Below are positions 8,100 to 16,788 of a stretch of 64,000 nt of DNA, in pieces. The notes below the pieces were generated by a model. It saw only the letters and a list, made by a program, of their open reading frames with translations, was not told where the DNA came from and ran no database searches. This DNA comes from Sphingomonas jinjuensis (GTDB lineage: Bacteria > Pseudomonadota > Alphaproteobacteria > Sphingomonadales > Sphingomonadaceae): NCBI RefSeq assembly GCF_014197105.1, contig NZ_JACIEV010000006.1:62001-126000 (forward strand), read 5' to 3'. The position numbers were made by a program, and so were the translations under genes. The number at the start of each line of letters is the position of its first letter. Position 1 is the stretch's first letter.

Positions 8100-10684
8100 A
8101 AGCGGAACAGACCCTCGAGGCCGAAGGTGCGCGGCGCGTTGAAGTTGCCGTAGTCGCCGAGCACATTGTTGATGCTGCCGGTCGTCACGCTGCTGGTCGG
8201 CGCGCCGGGCAGGCTGTTCGACGGATCGCGGCGATAGACATAGGCCGCGTCGAACAGGTTGCGCGCCCAGACGGCAACCTCGAGCTTCTGGCCGCCCGCA
8301 CCCATCGGGATACCGGCAAGCGCGAGGCGGCCGTTGACCAGGAACGAGGCGTCGGCCTTGGTCGCGAACTGGTCGAACGCCTGCGTCGCCTGGGCATAGT
8401 TGGCGTCGAGGTGGAGGCGAACGGTGGTGTCGCCGCCGGCGACCGGCCGCTGATAATCGAGCGCCGCACTCGCCGCGTTGCGGGGCGTGAAGACGATGTA
8501 GAAGTTCTGTAGCACGCTGCTCGTGACGCCGCCCGCGGTGTAGTTGATCAGCACCGGCGGGATGCGGGTGTAGGTATAGGCGTAGGAGCCGGTGAGCTGG
8601 AGCCCGTCGAGAGGGTTCACCGTCACGTCCGCCTCGATGCCGCGGATGCGGGTCTTGCCGGGAGCGTTGATGGTGACGAGGTTGTTGAAGCTCGACCCGT
8701 TGAACGGCTGGATCGAGCTGATATCGACCTGGCTGTTCTTGCGGTCCATGATGTAGCCCGCCAGGTTGAAGCGGACGCGGCGGTCGAACAGGTCGGACTT
8801 GAGGCCGATCTCGTACGACTTGATATCCTCCGGCCCGAACGCCTGGTAGTTCGCGGTGCGTGAGCTGGCGCCGCCGGCGCGGTAGCCCGTCGCGTACTTC
8901 GCATAGGTGTGGACGCCGTCGCTGACGTCGTAGGCGAGCGTCACGGTGGGATTGAAGCGGTTCCAGGTCCGGTCGAGCGGCTGGTAGCCCGCCGCGGTCG
9001 CCGCCGCGGTGTTCACGTCGTAATTCACGTTGCGCGAATAGTGCAGCACGCCGCGCTTCTTGTCGTGGGTGTAGCGGCCGCCGGCGGTCAGGTGAAGCGC
9101 GTCGGTCATGTTCCAGGTCAGCTGGCCATAGGCGGCGTAGCTCTTCGACCAGACCTCAGATGCGCGATCGATCGAGCGGCAGCCCGGCTGCGAGCCGAAG
9201 CCCGCCGAGCCCTTGCACGGATCGAGGATGACGTAGTTGTAGCCGATGACCTGGCCGAGGCCATTGGTCGTGGCGACGAGGCCGTTCGAGTTGGGCGTCG
9301 CGGCGTCGTCGGACACATGCTCGTTGAAGTAATAGAGGCCGGCGACATAATCGAAGCGATCGGCCGAACCCACGGCCTGGAATTCCTGGCTGAACTGGTT
9401 CTGGCGCAGGTCGGCGAGGCTGTAGCGGCTGAACGCGCAGGGCGCGGCGGCCGAGCACGCGGTCGAGACGGTGCCGAGCGCGGTGTAGGTGACGACCGGC
9501 ACGCGGTGGGCCCCGCCCGAATTGTCCCACTGCGTCGCGGTAACGCCGCGCCAGGCGGTGATCGAGCGCAGCTCGACGTCGGCCGATGCCTTGTACTTCA
9601 AAATGTTGGTGATGCCGTGCGTCTTGTCGACGCTGGGCTGCTGCGGAACGCCGATATCGGCGACCTTCATCCGGCTGTCGCCGTTGACGACCACGTTCGG
9701 CAGTAGCGGCTTCACGGTGCCGGTCAGCGTGGTGTAGTTGGTGCCCGGCAGACGGCAGTTGGGCGCGGCCGCCTGGGTGCCGGCGACGCAGCCGTTGGGA
9801 TTGTAGTTGAGCAGCTGGCTGTAGAACGGCGAGTTCTTGTCGAGCCCGGCGTCGTAGGACAGGTCGTCGGTTAACCCGTCGACCGGGCGCCAGCGCGCGG
9901 CGATGCGGCCGCCGCGCCGGTCGTAGTAATTCCAGCCGGTCTGGCCGGCGAGCGGGTTCTTTGTGGTCGGGCCCTGGTACTGGACGATGCCGTCCACCTT
10001 GACCGAGACGTCGTGATATTCGGGCAGGTCGAGGTGAAGCTCGCCGTTGTATCCGCCATAGTTGGCGATGCCGGCGCGCACGCTGCCGCCGAACTCGCCC
10101 GACGGGCCCTTGGTGACGATATTGAGTGCGCCGCCCTCGGTATTGCGGCCGAACAGCGTGCCCTGCGGACCCTTCAGCACCTCGATGCGCTCGACGTCGA
10201 ACAGCGCGGCGTTGAGACCGTGCTGGCGACCGAGATAGACGCCGTCGACATAGATGCCGACACCCTGCTCGCGCGCGGGCTGGTTGGCGTCGAGCGGGAC
10301 GATGCCGCGGATGCCGACGGTGAGAGCGCTCTGCCGTGCCTCGAACGTCGCGACACGCAGCGAAGGAACGCCGCCGTCGGCGAGGTCGTAAAGGCTCTGG
10401 ATGTGGCGGTCGCGGATCGCCTGGTCGTTGACGACCGAGATCGCGATCGGCGTCTTCTGCAGGTTGGTTTCCTTGCGCAGCGCGGTGACGACGATGTCGG
10501 CGATGCCGGTCTGGTCGTCCTGGGTCGCGGCGGGCGGCGTGGTGGGATCGGTCGCGGCGGGAGCGGCAGCGACCTTGTCGGCGGCAGGCTTCAGCGCGTC
10601 GGCGTGGGCGATGCCCGGCGCGACGGCGACGAGCATGGCGGAACCGGCCATGAACCCCCGGCGGAGGCTGGCGAACTTGGTCAT
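8096..10684 (-). CDS. TonB-dependent outer-membrane receptor
   Basis: An 862-residue receptor with a signal peptide (FMAGSAMLVAVAPGIAHA), a Pro/Ala-rich linker, a plug domain from about residue 60 (IADIVVTALRKETNLQKTPIAISV ... GVGIYVDGVYLGRQHG ... VERIEVLKGPQGTLFGRNTEGGALNIVTKGP) and a C-terminal beta-barrel ending in an aromatic residue (LEGLFRF), as needed for outer-membrane insertion. There is no N-terminal secretin/TonB signalling extension, so it is not a FecA-type transducer. It lies 173 bp downstream of lutC on the same strand and convergent with a two-component system. The ligand is unknown; proximity to lut/rha genes does not settle it. Confidence 0.93.
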   Translation of the reverse strand: MTKFASLRRGFMAGSAMLVAVAPGIAHADALKPAADKVAAAPAATDPTTPPAATQDDQTGIADIVVTALRKETNLQKTPIAISVVNDQAIRDRHIQSLYDLADGGVPSLRVATFEARQSALTVGIRGIVPLDANQPAREQGVGIYVDGVYLGRQHGLNAALFDVERIEVLKGPQGTLFGRNTEGGALNIVTKGPSGEFGGSVRAGIANYGGYNGELHLDLPEYHDVSVKVDGIVQYQGPTTKNPLAGQTGWNYYDRRGGRIAARWRPVDGLTDDLSYDAGLDKNSPFYSQLLNYNPNGCVAGTQAAAPNCRLPGTNYTTLTGTVKPLLPNVVVNGDSRMKVADIGVPQQPSVDKTHGITNILKYKASADVELRSITAWRGVTATQWDNSGGAHRVPVVTYTALGTVSTACSAAAPCAFSRYSLADLRQNQFSQEFQAVGSADRFDYVAGLYYFNEHVSDDAATPNSNGLVATTNGLGQVIGYNYVILDPCKGSAGFGSQPGCRSIDRASEVWSKSYAAYGQLTWNMTDALHLTAGGRYTHDKKRGVLHYSRNVNYDVNTAAATAAGYQPLDRTWNRFNPTVTLAYDVSDGVHTYAKYATGYRAGGASSRTANYQAFGPEDIKSYEIGLKSDLFDRRVRFNLAGYIMDRKNSQVDISSIQPFNGSSFNNLVTINAPGKTRIRGIEADVTVNPLDGLQLTGSYAYTYTRIPPVLINYTAGGVTSSVLQNFYIVFTPRNAASAALDYQRPVAGGDTTVRLHLDANYAQATQAFDQFATKADASFLVNGRLALAGIPMGAGGQKLEVAVWARNLFDAAYVYRRDPSNSLPGAPTSSVTTGSINNVLGDYGNFNAPRTFGLEGLFRF

Positions 10685-10751
10685 GGATAACCCCTAGTGA
10701 ACTTCCCTGGTGAGCCGGGCGCCTAAGGGCAATTCATGTCATGCCGGTGAC

Positions 10752-10786
10752 GATGAACGACATGCAAATGATGTCGTCCGTTCATC
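10752..10786. promoter_or_regulatory. Imperfect inverted repeat upstream of the TonB-dependent receptor
   Basis: GATGAACGACAT is followed by 7 bp and then ATGTCGTCCGTTCATC, its reverse complement with four extra bases. It lies in the lower-GC 173-bp gap between lutC and the receptor start (10684), about 70 bp before the ATG. It could be an operator or a 5' UTR hairpin; no promoter boxes are convincing. Confidence 0.35.
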
Positions 10787-10857
10787 TTCCTTTCATGATA
10801 CAACACGTCAAAAGTATTCGTGAAGATAGCTTAATATTTACCAACACATATACCGGT

Positions 10858-11472
10858 CTAATTTTCGGATATTAATCGAATAACATGGAGATAACGCGGG
10901 CCATGGGCGCCGCGTACATAGGTTCCCTCGATATCGGTGGTGCCGGATACGCCGGTGATCCAGTAATAGCCGCGCGGCATCGGCTCGGTCGGCAGCGCGT
11001 CCTCCAGATAGGCGACCAGCCGCGGCACCACGACGACGTGGTGCAGCGCGAGGAAGTTGGGGAGCATCGGCGCGGTCGGCGCGGTGCGCATCACCAGCGA
11101 TCCGGTTTCGGCGACGCCGCACTCCGCGACCGCCAACGCGAGCGGCTCGTCGGGAGCCGGATCGAGGTGGCGATCGATGCCCGACCAGTCGGCGGCGTCG
11201 AGGCGCGGGTCCGGCGGGGCGCAGAGATGCCGGGGCAGGCCGTGCTCGGCGCAATAGGCGGCGATGGCGGCGGGGACGTCGGCAAAGCCTGCTACCGCGG
11301 CGTAGCTGGCCGCCACGCTGGGAAGAAGCAGCCGTGCGGCGAAGGTTTCCTCCAGCTGCGTCGGATCGACGGGCGGGCGCTCCGGATCGATCAGCAGCGC
11401 GGCGGCGGCGCGGTCGAGGTCGTCGCCCGAAGCGGGACCGAGCGCGGCGAGGATGGCGTCGCGCGCGCTCAC
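10858..11472 (-). CDS. lutC: L-lactate utilisation protein LutC (LUD domain)
   Basis: A 204-residue LUD-domain (DUF162/YkgG) protein, the third subunit of the LutABC L-lactate oxidation system. Typical segments are visible: VAECGVAETGSLVMR, then LPNFLALHHVVVVP and a GVSGTTDIEGTYVRGAHGPRYLHV end. I place the start at GTG 11472, whose GTGA overlaps the lutB stop, matching the 4-bp overlaps elsewhere in this operon; no nearer ATG exists. It is cytosolic. A much longer open frame upstream is the shadow of lutB. It is last in lutA-lutB-lutC. Confidence 0.9.
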   Translation of the reverse strand: MSARDAILAALGPASGDDLDRAAAALLIDPERPPVDPTQLEETFAARLLLPSVAASYAAVAGFADVPAAIAAYCAEHGLPRHLCAPPDPRLDAADWSGIDRHLDPAPDEPLALAVAECGVAETGSLVMRTAPTAPMLPNFLALHHVVVVPRLVAYLEDALPTEPMPRGYYWITGVSGTTDIEGTYVRGAHGPRYLHVIRLISEN

Positions 11473-12863
11473 CGGCGGCGGCCCTGGCGATACTGGTCCA
11501 TGAAGCTTTTGGGCGCGGGGGCGGGCATGTCGCGGTGGCGGGTCCAGCCGCCGGCGAGCGGCAGGCGCGACAGCCAGCCGCCGCCCATCAGGCGCGCACT
11601 CTTGAGCGCGGTGGCCGTCGCAGCGCGATAGAGCCGGGGGCGGCGCGCGAACCAGGCCCAGAGCGCAAGGCCCGATCGGACGCTGGCAGGCTCCAGCCCC
11701 TCGCGCCAGCTCTTCTCGCGCCAGCCGCGCAAAAGGGTGGGGAGGGGGATACGGACGGGGCAGACCTCCTGGCACTTGCCGTTGAGGGTGCAGGCGTTGG
11801 GCAGGTCTCGGCTGGCGGCGAGGCCGTCGATCGCCGGGGTCAGGACGGCGCCCATCGGGCCGGGATAGGTGCCGCCATAGGCATGGCCGCCGATCTGGCG
11901 GAAGACGACACAGTGGTTCATGCACGCGCCGCAGCGGATGCAGCGCAGCATCTCGGCCAGTCCCTCGCGGCGCATCCGGGTGCGGCCGTTGTCGACGAGG
12001 ACGATGTGCATCTCCGCCGGCCCGTCGCGATCGCCGGGGCGGCGGGGGCCGGTGTAGAAGGTGGTGTACTGGCTGAGCGGCGCGCCGGTGGCCGAACGCG
12101 ACAGCATCCGCAGCAGATGGACGGCGTGCGGCATCGAGGGGACGATCTTCTCGATCCCCGCCGTCACGATGTGCATGCGCGGCGGGACCAGCGACAGTTC
12201 GGCATTGCCCTCGTTGGTGACGGTGCAGACCGCACCGGTGTCGGCGACGAGGAAGTTGGCGCCCGAGATGCCGACGTCGGCGCCGAGCATCGCATCGCGC
12301 AGGTGGCGGCGCGCGCTTTCCGCCATCGCGGCGATCGTCTCCTCCTCGTGCGGGGCGTGGTGGCTCGCCTTGAACAGCGCCGATACCTGCTCGCGCGTCT
12401 TGTGCATCGCGGGCCAGATGATGTGCGAGGGGCGCTCGCCGGCGAGCTGGATGATGTGTTCGGCGAGGTCGGTCTCGATCCGCTCGATCCCCGCCTCGGC
12501 GAGGGCATGGGGCAGGCCGATCTCCTCGCCGAGCATCGACTTGGAGCGGGCGACGCTCTTCGCCTTCGCCTGGCGGCAGAGGGCGAGGACGATGTCGCAG
12601 GCTTCCTGCGCGGTGCTCGCCCAGTGGACGGTGGCGCCTGCGGCGGTGGCATTGGCTTCGAAGCGTTCGAGATAGGCGCCGAGATTGGCGACGACATGAT
12701 CCTTGATCGCGGCGGCTCGGGTGCGGGCAGCCTCGAAATCGGGGAAGGCGTCGACGGCGAGCGTGCGCTTCGCCTCGGCAGTGCCGGCGGTGCGCTCGAC
12801 GGCGATCTTCAGCACCGGGTCGGCGAGCGCGGCGTCGACGCGGGCGGCGAAGGCGGCGGTCAT
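11469..12863 (-). CDS. lutB: L-lactate utilisation iron-sulfur protein LutB
   Basis: A 464-residue protein with an N-terminal LUD-like domain and a C-terminal ferredoxin-type domain. Two cysteine clusters bind 4Fe-4S: CIRCGACMNHC with Cys308, 311, 314 and 318, and CTLNGKCQEVCP beginning at Cys358. The GAVCTVTNEGNAEL segment is typical of LutB/YkgF. With LutA and LutC it oxidises L-lactate to pyruvate in the cytosol and passes on electrons. It overlaps lutA by ATGA (12860-12863) and lutC by GTGA. L-lactate is the predicted end-product of the rhamnose genes transcribed divergently from this operon, which explains its position. Confidence 0.93.
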   Translation of the reverse strand: MTAAFAARVDAALADPVLKIAVERTAGTAEAKRTLAVDAFPDFEAARTRAAAIKDHVVANLGAYLERFEANATAAGATVHWASTAQEACDIVLALCRQAKAKSVARSKSMLGEEIGLPHALAEAGIERIETDLAEHIIQLAGERPSHIIWPAMHKTREQVSALFKASHHAPHEEETIAAMAESARRHLRDAMLGADVGISGANFLVADTGAVCTVTNEGNAELSLVPPRMHIVTAGIEKIVPSMPHAVHLLRMLSRSATGAPLSQYTTFYTGPRRPGDRDGPAEMHIVLVDNGRTRMRREGLAEMLRCIRCGACMNHCVVFRQIGGHAYGGTYPGPMGAVLTPAIDGLAASRDLPNACTLNGKCQEVCPVRIPLPTLLRGWREKSWREGLEPASVRSGLALWAWFARRPRLYRAATATALKSARLMGGGWLSRLPLAGGWTRHRDMPAPAPKSFMDQYRQGRRR

Positions 12864-13627
12864 GCGGTCTCTCCGATCGCCGGGCCATCGCCCATGCCGG
12901 CAAGTATCTCCACGGCGTGGAAGGCGCGAACGGGTGAGCCGTCGCGGTGAAGCTTGCCCGCCATGTTCATCAGGCAGCCGAGGTCGCCCGCCAGCAGCAG
13001 CTGCGCGCCGGTGGCATCGATCGCGGCTGCCTTTTCGCCGACGATGGCGTTGGAGATGGCGGGATATTTGACGCAGAAGGTCCCGCCGAAGCCGCAGCAG
13101 GTTTCCGCGCCCGCCAACGGCGTCAGACCGAGGCCGCCCACAGCGGCGAGAAGCCGGCGCGGCTGGTGCTTGATGCCGAGTTCGCGCAGGCCCGAGCAGC
13201 TGTCGTGGTAGGTGGCGGTCGCGGGCAGATCGACGTTCGTCGGGCGCCAGCCGCGGACCTCGTCGAGATAGGCCATGACTTCCCATGTCTTCGCCGCCAA
13301 TGCCTGCGCGCGCGGGAACCAGGCCGGATCGTCCTCGAGGATTTCAGGATAATGGACGCGGATCGTCGCGGCGCACGATCCTGACGGTACGACCACTGCG
13401 TCATGCCCCTCAAGCGCGGCAATGGTGCGGCGGGCGATGTCGGCGGCGGTGCTGCGGTCGCCCGAATTGAGCGCGGGCTGGCCGCAACAGGTCTGCGCCT
13501 CGGGCACGATCACCTCGCACCCCGCGTCCTCCAGCGCCGCGATCGAGGCGAAGCCGATCGACGGGCGCATCAGGTCGACGAGGCAGGTCACGAACAGCGC
13601 GACGCGGGGGCGATCGGGGGCGGGCAT
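12860..13627 (-). CDS. lutA: L-lactate utilisation protein LutA (CCG-domain)
   Basis: A 255-residue protein with the two cysteine-rich CCG domains of LutA/GlcF-type heterodisulfide reductase-like subunits: [13 protein letters not shown] in the first half and [16 protein letters not shown] in the second, with the middle [11 protein letters not shown] element. The start at 13627 is chosen because AGGAGAGAGG lies just upstream; in-frame upstream sequence runs into the intergenic control region. It is first in lutABC and is divergent from the rhamnonate dehydratase gene, 149 bp away, so both operons share one regulatory region. Confidence 0.93.
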   Translation of the reverse strand: MPAPDRPRVALFVTCLVDLMRPSIGFASIAALEDAGCEVIVPEAQTCCGQPALNSGDRSTAADIARRTIAALEGHDAVVVPSGSCAATIRVHYPEILEDDPAWFPRAQALAAKTWEVMAYLDEVRGWRPTNVDLPATATYHDSCSGLRELGIKHQPRRLLAAVGGLGLTPLAGAETCCGFGGTFCVKYPAISNAIVGEKAAAIDATGAQLLLAGDLGCLMNMAGKLHRDGSPVRAFHAVEILAGMGDGPAIGETA

Positions 13628-13682
13628 CGGTGATGATCCTCTCTCCTGCGCCGCCGTTTGTCGATTGGCGTTTGACGCGGGA

Positions 13683-13737
13683 TATTCCATCAAGTAACGC
13701 TGTATTCCATAAAGTGAAACAGGCAATGTGCCGTTTC
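13683..13737. promoter_or_regulatory. Divergent lutA-rhmD control region with a palindrome and 20-bp direct repeats
   Basis: Two elements are visible. TATTCCATCAAGT (13683) recurs as TATTCCATAAAGT (13703), exactly 20 bp apart. Overlapping the end of the second, at 13716-13737, GAAACAGGCA is followed by TG-containing spacer and TGCCGTTTC, a near-perfect inverted repeat (one extra A). It lies 39 bp before rhmD and 89 bp before lutA. The IclR regulator at 26251-27060 is the obvious candidate to bind; this is inferred. Confidence 0.45.
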
Positions 13738-13776
13738 GCATCTTCGGCACAGGGCCGTAGAGAGGGGAGCTGCCGC

Positions 13777-14970
13777 GTGGCGATCGTGTCGTTGCCGAAA
13801 ATCAAGCATGTCCGCGCCTTTACTGTCCGTGGCGGCGGCGCCGATTATCACGACCAGGGCGCCGGCCACTGGATCGACGATCACATCGCGACGCCGATGA
13901 GCCGCTATCCCGAATATCGCCAGTCGCGGCAGAGCTTCGGCATCAACGTGCTCGGTACGCTGGTGGTGGAGATCGAGGCCGAGGACGGCACGATCGGCTT
14001 CGCGGTGACGACCGGCGGCGAGCCCGCCTGCTATATCGTCGAGAAGCATCTTGCACGCTTTCTCGAAGGGCGGTCTCCGACCGACTATGAGAAGATCTGG
14101 GACCAGATGTACTTCTCGACCCAGTATTACGGGCGCAAGGGACTGGTCATCAACGCGATCTCGGGCGTCGACCTGGCGTTGTGGGACCTGCTTGGCAAGC
14201 TGCGGCAGGAGCCGGTGTACCATATGCTCGGCGGTGCGGTGCGCGACGAGCTGCAATTCTATGCCACCGGCGCGCGGCCCGATGTGGCCAAGGAGCTTGG
14301 CTTCATCGGCGGCAAGATGCCGCTGCACCATGGCCCCGCCGAGGGGATCGAGGGACTCAAGAAGAACATCGTTGAGTTGGCGGACATGCGGGCGAAAGTC
14401 GGGCCCGATTTCTGGCTGATGTGGGATTGCTGGATGGCGCTTGACGTCGACTATGCGACCCGTCTCGCGATCGCCGCGCACGAGCATGGCCTGAAGTGGA
14501 TCGAGGAGGCGATCAGCCCCGACGACTATTGGGGCTATCAACAGCTGAAGCGCAACGTGCCCACCGGGATGCTGGTGACCACCGGCGAGCATGAAGCGAC
14601 CCGCTGGGGCTTTCGCATGCTGATGGAAATGGACTGCTGCGACATCATCCAGCCCGACGTGGGCTGGTGCGGCGGCGTGACCGAGCTGTTGAAGATCAGC
14701 GCGCTCGCCGATGCGGCGGGCAAGATGGTCGTGCCGCACGGATCGAGCGTCTACAGCTATCACTTCGTGGTGACGCGCCATAACTCGCCGTTCGCCGAGT
14801 TTCTGATGATGCACCCCGGCCCGACCGAGGTGGTGCCGATGTTCGCGCCACAGCTGTTGGGCGAGCCGGTTCCTGAGAACGGCAAGATCCGTGCGTCGGC
14901 GCTGGACGCACCAGGCTTCGGCGTCGAGCTCAATCGCGAGATCGCGATGCATCGCCCCTACACTCACTGA
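13777..14970 (+). CDS. rhmD: L-rhamnonate dehydratase
   Basis: A 397-residue member of the mandelate racemase/enolase superfamily, close to the length of E. coli RhmD. It dehydrates L-rhamnonate to 2-keto-3-deoxy-L-rhamnonate (LRA3 step). The barrel's Mg ligands can be placed in [10 protein letters not shown] (Asp), [14 protein letters not shown] (Glu) and [12 protein letters not shown] (Glu, His); the acid/base region is [11 protein letters not shown] with VPHGSS. These blocks are characteristic of RhmD. The start is GTG 13777, behind AGAGGGGAG; GTG 13786 is possible, while upstream in-frame codons fall in the control region. It is first in the rhmD-hydrolase-SDR operon. Confidence 0.93.
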   Translation: MAIVSLPKIKHVRAFTVRGGGADYHDQGAGHWIDDHIATPMSRYPEYRQSRQSFGINVLGTLVVEIEAEDGTIGFAVTTGGEPACYIVEKHLARFLEGRSPTDYEKIWDQMYFSTQYYGRKGLVINAISGVDLALWDLLGKLRQEPVYHMLGGAVRDELQFYATGARPDVAKELGFIGGKMPLHHGPAEGIEGLKKNIVELADMRAKVGPDFWLMWDCWMALDVDYATRLAIAAHEHGLKWIEEAISPDDYWGYQQLKRNVPTGMLVTTGEHEATRWGFRMLMEMDCCDIIQPDVGWCGGVTELLKISALADAAGKMVVPHGSSVYSYHFVVTRHNSPFAEFLMMHPGPTEVVPMFAPQLLGEPVPENGKIRASALDAPGFGVELNREIAMHRPYTH

Positions 14971-14993
14971 TAGCAGCAGAAAGATCCGATCCC

Positions 14994-15854
14994 ATGAAGC
15001 TTTGCCGTTTCGGCGCGCCGGGTAGCGAGAAGCCCGGTCTGATCGACGCCCAGGATCGCATCCGCGACCTGTCGGCGCACCTCGCCGACATCACCCCTGC
15101 CGATCTGTCGGCCGAGGGCCTGGCGCGGATCGCCGCAGTCGACGTGACGTCGCTGCCGGTGGTGGACGGCGAGCCGCGTTACGGTGTCCCGTTCAGCGGA
15201 ACGCGCCAGTTCGTCGCGATCGGGCTGAACTATGCCGATCACGCCGCGGAATCGAACCTGCCGATCCCAAGCGAGCCGGTGGTGTTCAACAAGTGGATCA
15301 GCTGCCTTCAGGGGCCGAACGATCCGGTGACGATCCCCAAGGATTCGCTGAAGACCGACTGGGAAGTCGAGCTGGGCATCGTGATCGGCACCGCGGCGAA
15401 CAACGTGTCGGAGGCCGACGCGCTTGGCCATGTCGCCGGCTATGTCGTGGTCAACGACGTGTCCGAGCGCCACTGGCAGACCGAGCGCGGGCCGACGTGG
15501 GACAAGGGCAAGGGCTTCCCGACCTTCGGGCCGGTCGGCCCCTGGCTGGTCACCGCCGACGAGGTGGGTGACCCGCAGGCGCTGTCGATGTGGCTCGACG
15601 TCAACGGCAAGCGGATGCAGGACGGATCGACCAAGACGATGATCTTCACCGTCGCCGAGATCGTCGCCTATTGCTCGAAGCTGATGACGCTGCTGCCGGG
15701 CGACATCATCACCACCGGTACGCCGCCGGGCGTCGGCCTGGGCCAGAAGCCCGAGCCCTGGTATCTGAAGGCGGGCGACATCGTCGAACTCGGCATCGAG
15801 AAGCTGGGCCGCCAGCGCCAGGAATTCGTCGCCTGGACCGGAGCCACGGCGTGA
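14994..15854 (+). CDS. Fumarylacetoacetate hydrolase-family protein, probable 2,4-diketo-3-deoxy-L-rhamnonate hydrolase
   Basis: A 286-residue FAH-fold enzyme. Conserved segments are FVAIGLNYADHAAES, PVVFNKWISCLQGPNDPV, TDWEVELGIVIG (metal-binding Glu residues), YVVVNDVSERHWQ and GDIITTGTPPGVGLG. In the Sphingomonas rhamnose pathway (LRA6) this enzyme cleaves 2,4-diketo-3-deoxy-L-rhamnonate to pyruvate and L-lactate. The family also includes the equivalent fuconate enzyme; the context, between rhmD and a deoxyrhamnonate dehydrogenase, favours rhamnose. It is cytosolic. Its stop overlaps the next start by GTGA. Confidence 0.88.
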   Translation: MKLCRFGAPGSEKPGLIDAQDRIRDLSAHLADITPADLSAEGLARIAAVDVTSLPVVDGEPRYGVPFSGTRQFVAIGLNYADHAAESNLPIPSEPVVFNKWISCLQGPNDPVTIPKDSLKTDWEVELGIVIGTAANNVSEADALGHVAGYVVVNDVSERHWQTERGPTWDKGKGFPTFGPVGPWLVTADEVGDPQALSMWLDVNGKRMQDGSTKTMIFTVAEIVAYCSKLMTLLPGDIITTGTPPGVGLGQKPEPWYLKAGDIVELGIEKLGRQRQEFVAWTGATA

Positions 15855-16597
15855 CCTTCGCGGGTCGCTTCGCTGGCCGTGCGGCGGTCGTCACCGGTGG
15901 TGCGTCGGGGTTGGGCAAGGACGTCGCCACGCGCATCGTCGCCGAGGGTGGCACGGTCGTGCTGTGGGACATGAACGCCGACGCGCTGGCGGCGGCGCAG
16001 GCCGAGGTCGGCGCAGCGGGCGTGACCGCGGTCGACGTGTCCGACGCCGATGCCGTCGCCAAGGCCGCCGAGGCGGCGCTGGCGACGCTGGGCAAGATCG
16101 ACGTGCTGGTCTGCTCGGCCGGGATCACCGGAGCGACGGTGCCGGTGCATGAATTTCCGATCGACAGCTGGCTGCAGGTGGTCGGCGTCAACCTCAATGG
16201 CCTGTTCTATTGCAACCGCGCGATCGTGCCGCACCTGCTGGCGAACGGCTATGGCCGGATCGTCAATGTCGCGTCGGTGGCAGGCAAGGAGGGCAATCCC
16301 AACGCATCCGCCTATTCGGCGACGAAGGCGGGGGTGATCGGCTTCACCAAGAGCCTGGGCAAGGAACTGGCGGGCAAGGGCGTGATCGCCAATGCGCTGA
16401 CCCCGGCGACGTTCGAAAGCCCGATCCTGGCGCAGCTGCCGCAGAGCCAGGTCGACTACATGCGCTCCAAGATCCCGATGGGACGGCTGGGCGAAGTGCA
16501 TGAATCGACCGCGATGGTGTGCTTCATGGCGAGCGAGGAATGCAGCTTCACGACGGCGTCGACCTTCGACACCTCCGGGGGGCGGACGACGTATTGA
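15851..16597 (+). CDS. SDR, probable 2-keto-3-deoxy-L-rhamnonate 4-dehydrogenase
   Basis: A 248-residue short-chain dehydrogenase. The nucleotide motif is TGGASGLGK near the N-terminus, followed by the conserved CSAGITG (NNAG equivalent), catalytic Ser in NVASVAGKEGNPN and the YSATK catalytic pair. It starts at GTG 15851, overlapping the upstream hydrolase stop (GTGA). In the LRA pathway the corresponding enzyme (LRA5) oxidises 2-keto-3-deoxy-L-rhamnonate at C4 with NAD, supplying the diketo substrate for the upstream hydrolase. The order dehydratase-hydrolase-dehydrogenase fits this. Specificity is inferred from context. Confidence 0.87.
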   Translation: MTFAGRFAGRAAVVTGGASGLGKDVATRIVAEGGTVVLWDMNADALAAAQAEVGAAGVTAVDVSDADAVAKAAEAALATLGKIDVLVCSAGITGATVPVHEFPIDSWLQVVGVNLNGLFYCNRAIVPHLLANGYGRIVNVASVAGKEGNPNASAYSATKAGVIGFTKSLGKELAGKGVIANALTPATFESPILAQLPQSQVDYMRSKIPMGRLGEVHESTAMVCFMASEECSFTTASTFDTSGGRTTY

Positions 16598-16612
16598 AGC
16601 ATCTCTCCCCTC

Positions 16613-16766
16613 CCGTTCGTGGTGAGGAAGCGCTGAGCTTGTCGAAGCGCCGTCTCGAACCACAGCTTATGTGGCTTGCCCCCTTCGACTGCCAGCAAGG
16701 CAGGCGCTCAGGACAGGCTTCGAGACGGGGCTTCGGCTGCGCTGAGCCTCTTCTCAGGTCGAACGG
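16613..16766. repeat. Palindromic intergenic repeat, family 1, copy 2
   Basis: It is bounded by CCGTTCG and CGAACGG like the copy at 3376, but the centre is longer (154 bp) and includes GCTGAGCTTGTCGAAGCG and AGACGGGGCTTCGGCTGCGC arms. It fills the gap between the SDR gene and the lactonase gene and may act as a transcript-stabilising or terminating hairpin between them. Confidence 0.8.
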
Positions 16767-16788
16767 TGGGGGGTAGTCAGGTATTCCT

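Noticed and set aside
8096..10684. FecA-type sigma-signalling receptor
   Set aside because: No N-terminal secretin/TonB short domain is present and no FecI/FecR genes are nearby.
10858..12903. A 681-codon open frame containing lutC at its end
   Set aside because: Only the last 204 codons match LutC; the first part is out of frame with lutB and is Arg/Pro-rich shadow sequence typical of GC-rich genomes.
11334..12950. A 538-codon plus-strand frame
   Set aside because: Antisense to lutB and lutA, whose motifs are clear; low-complexity composition.
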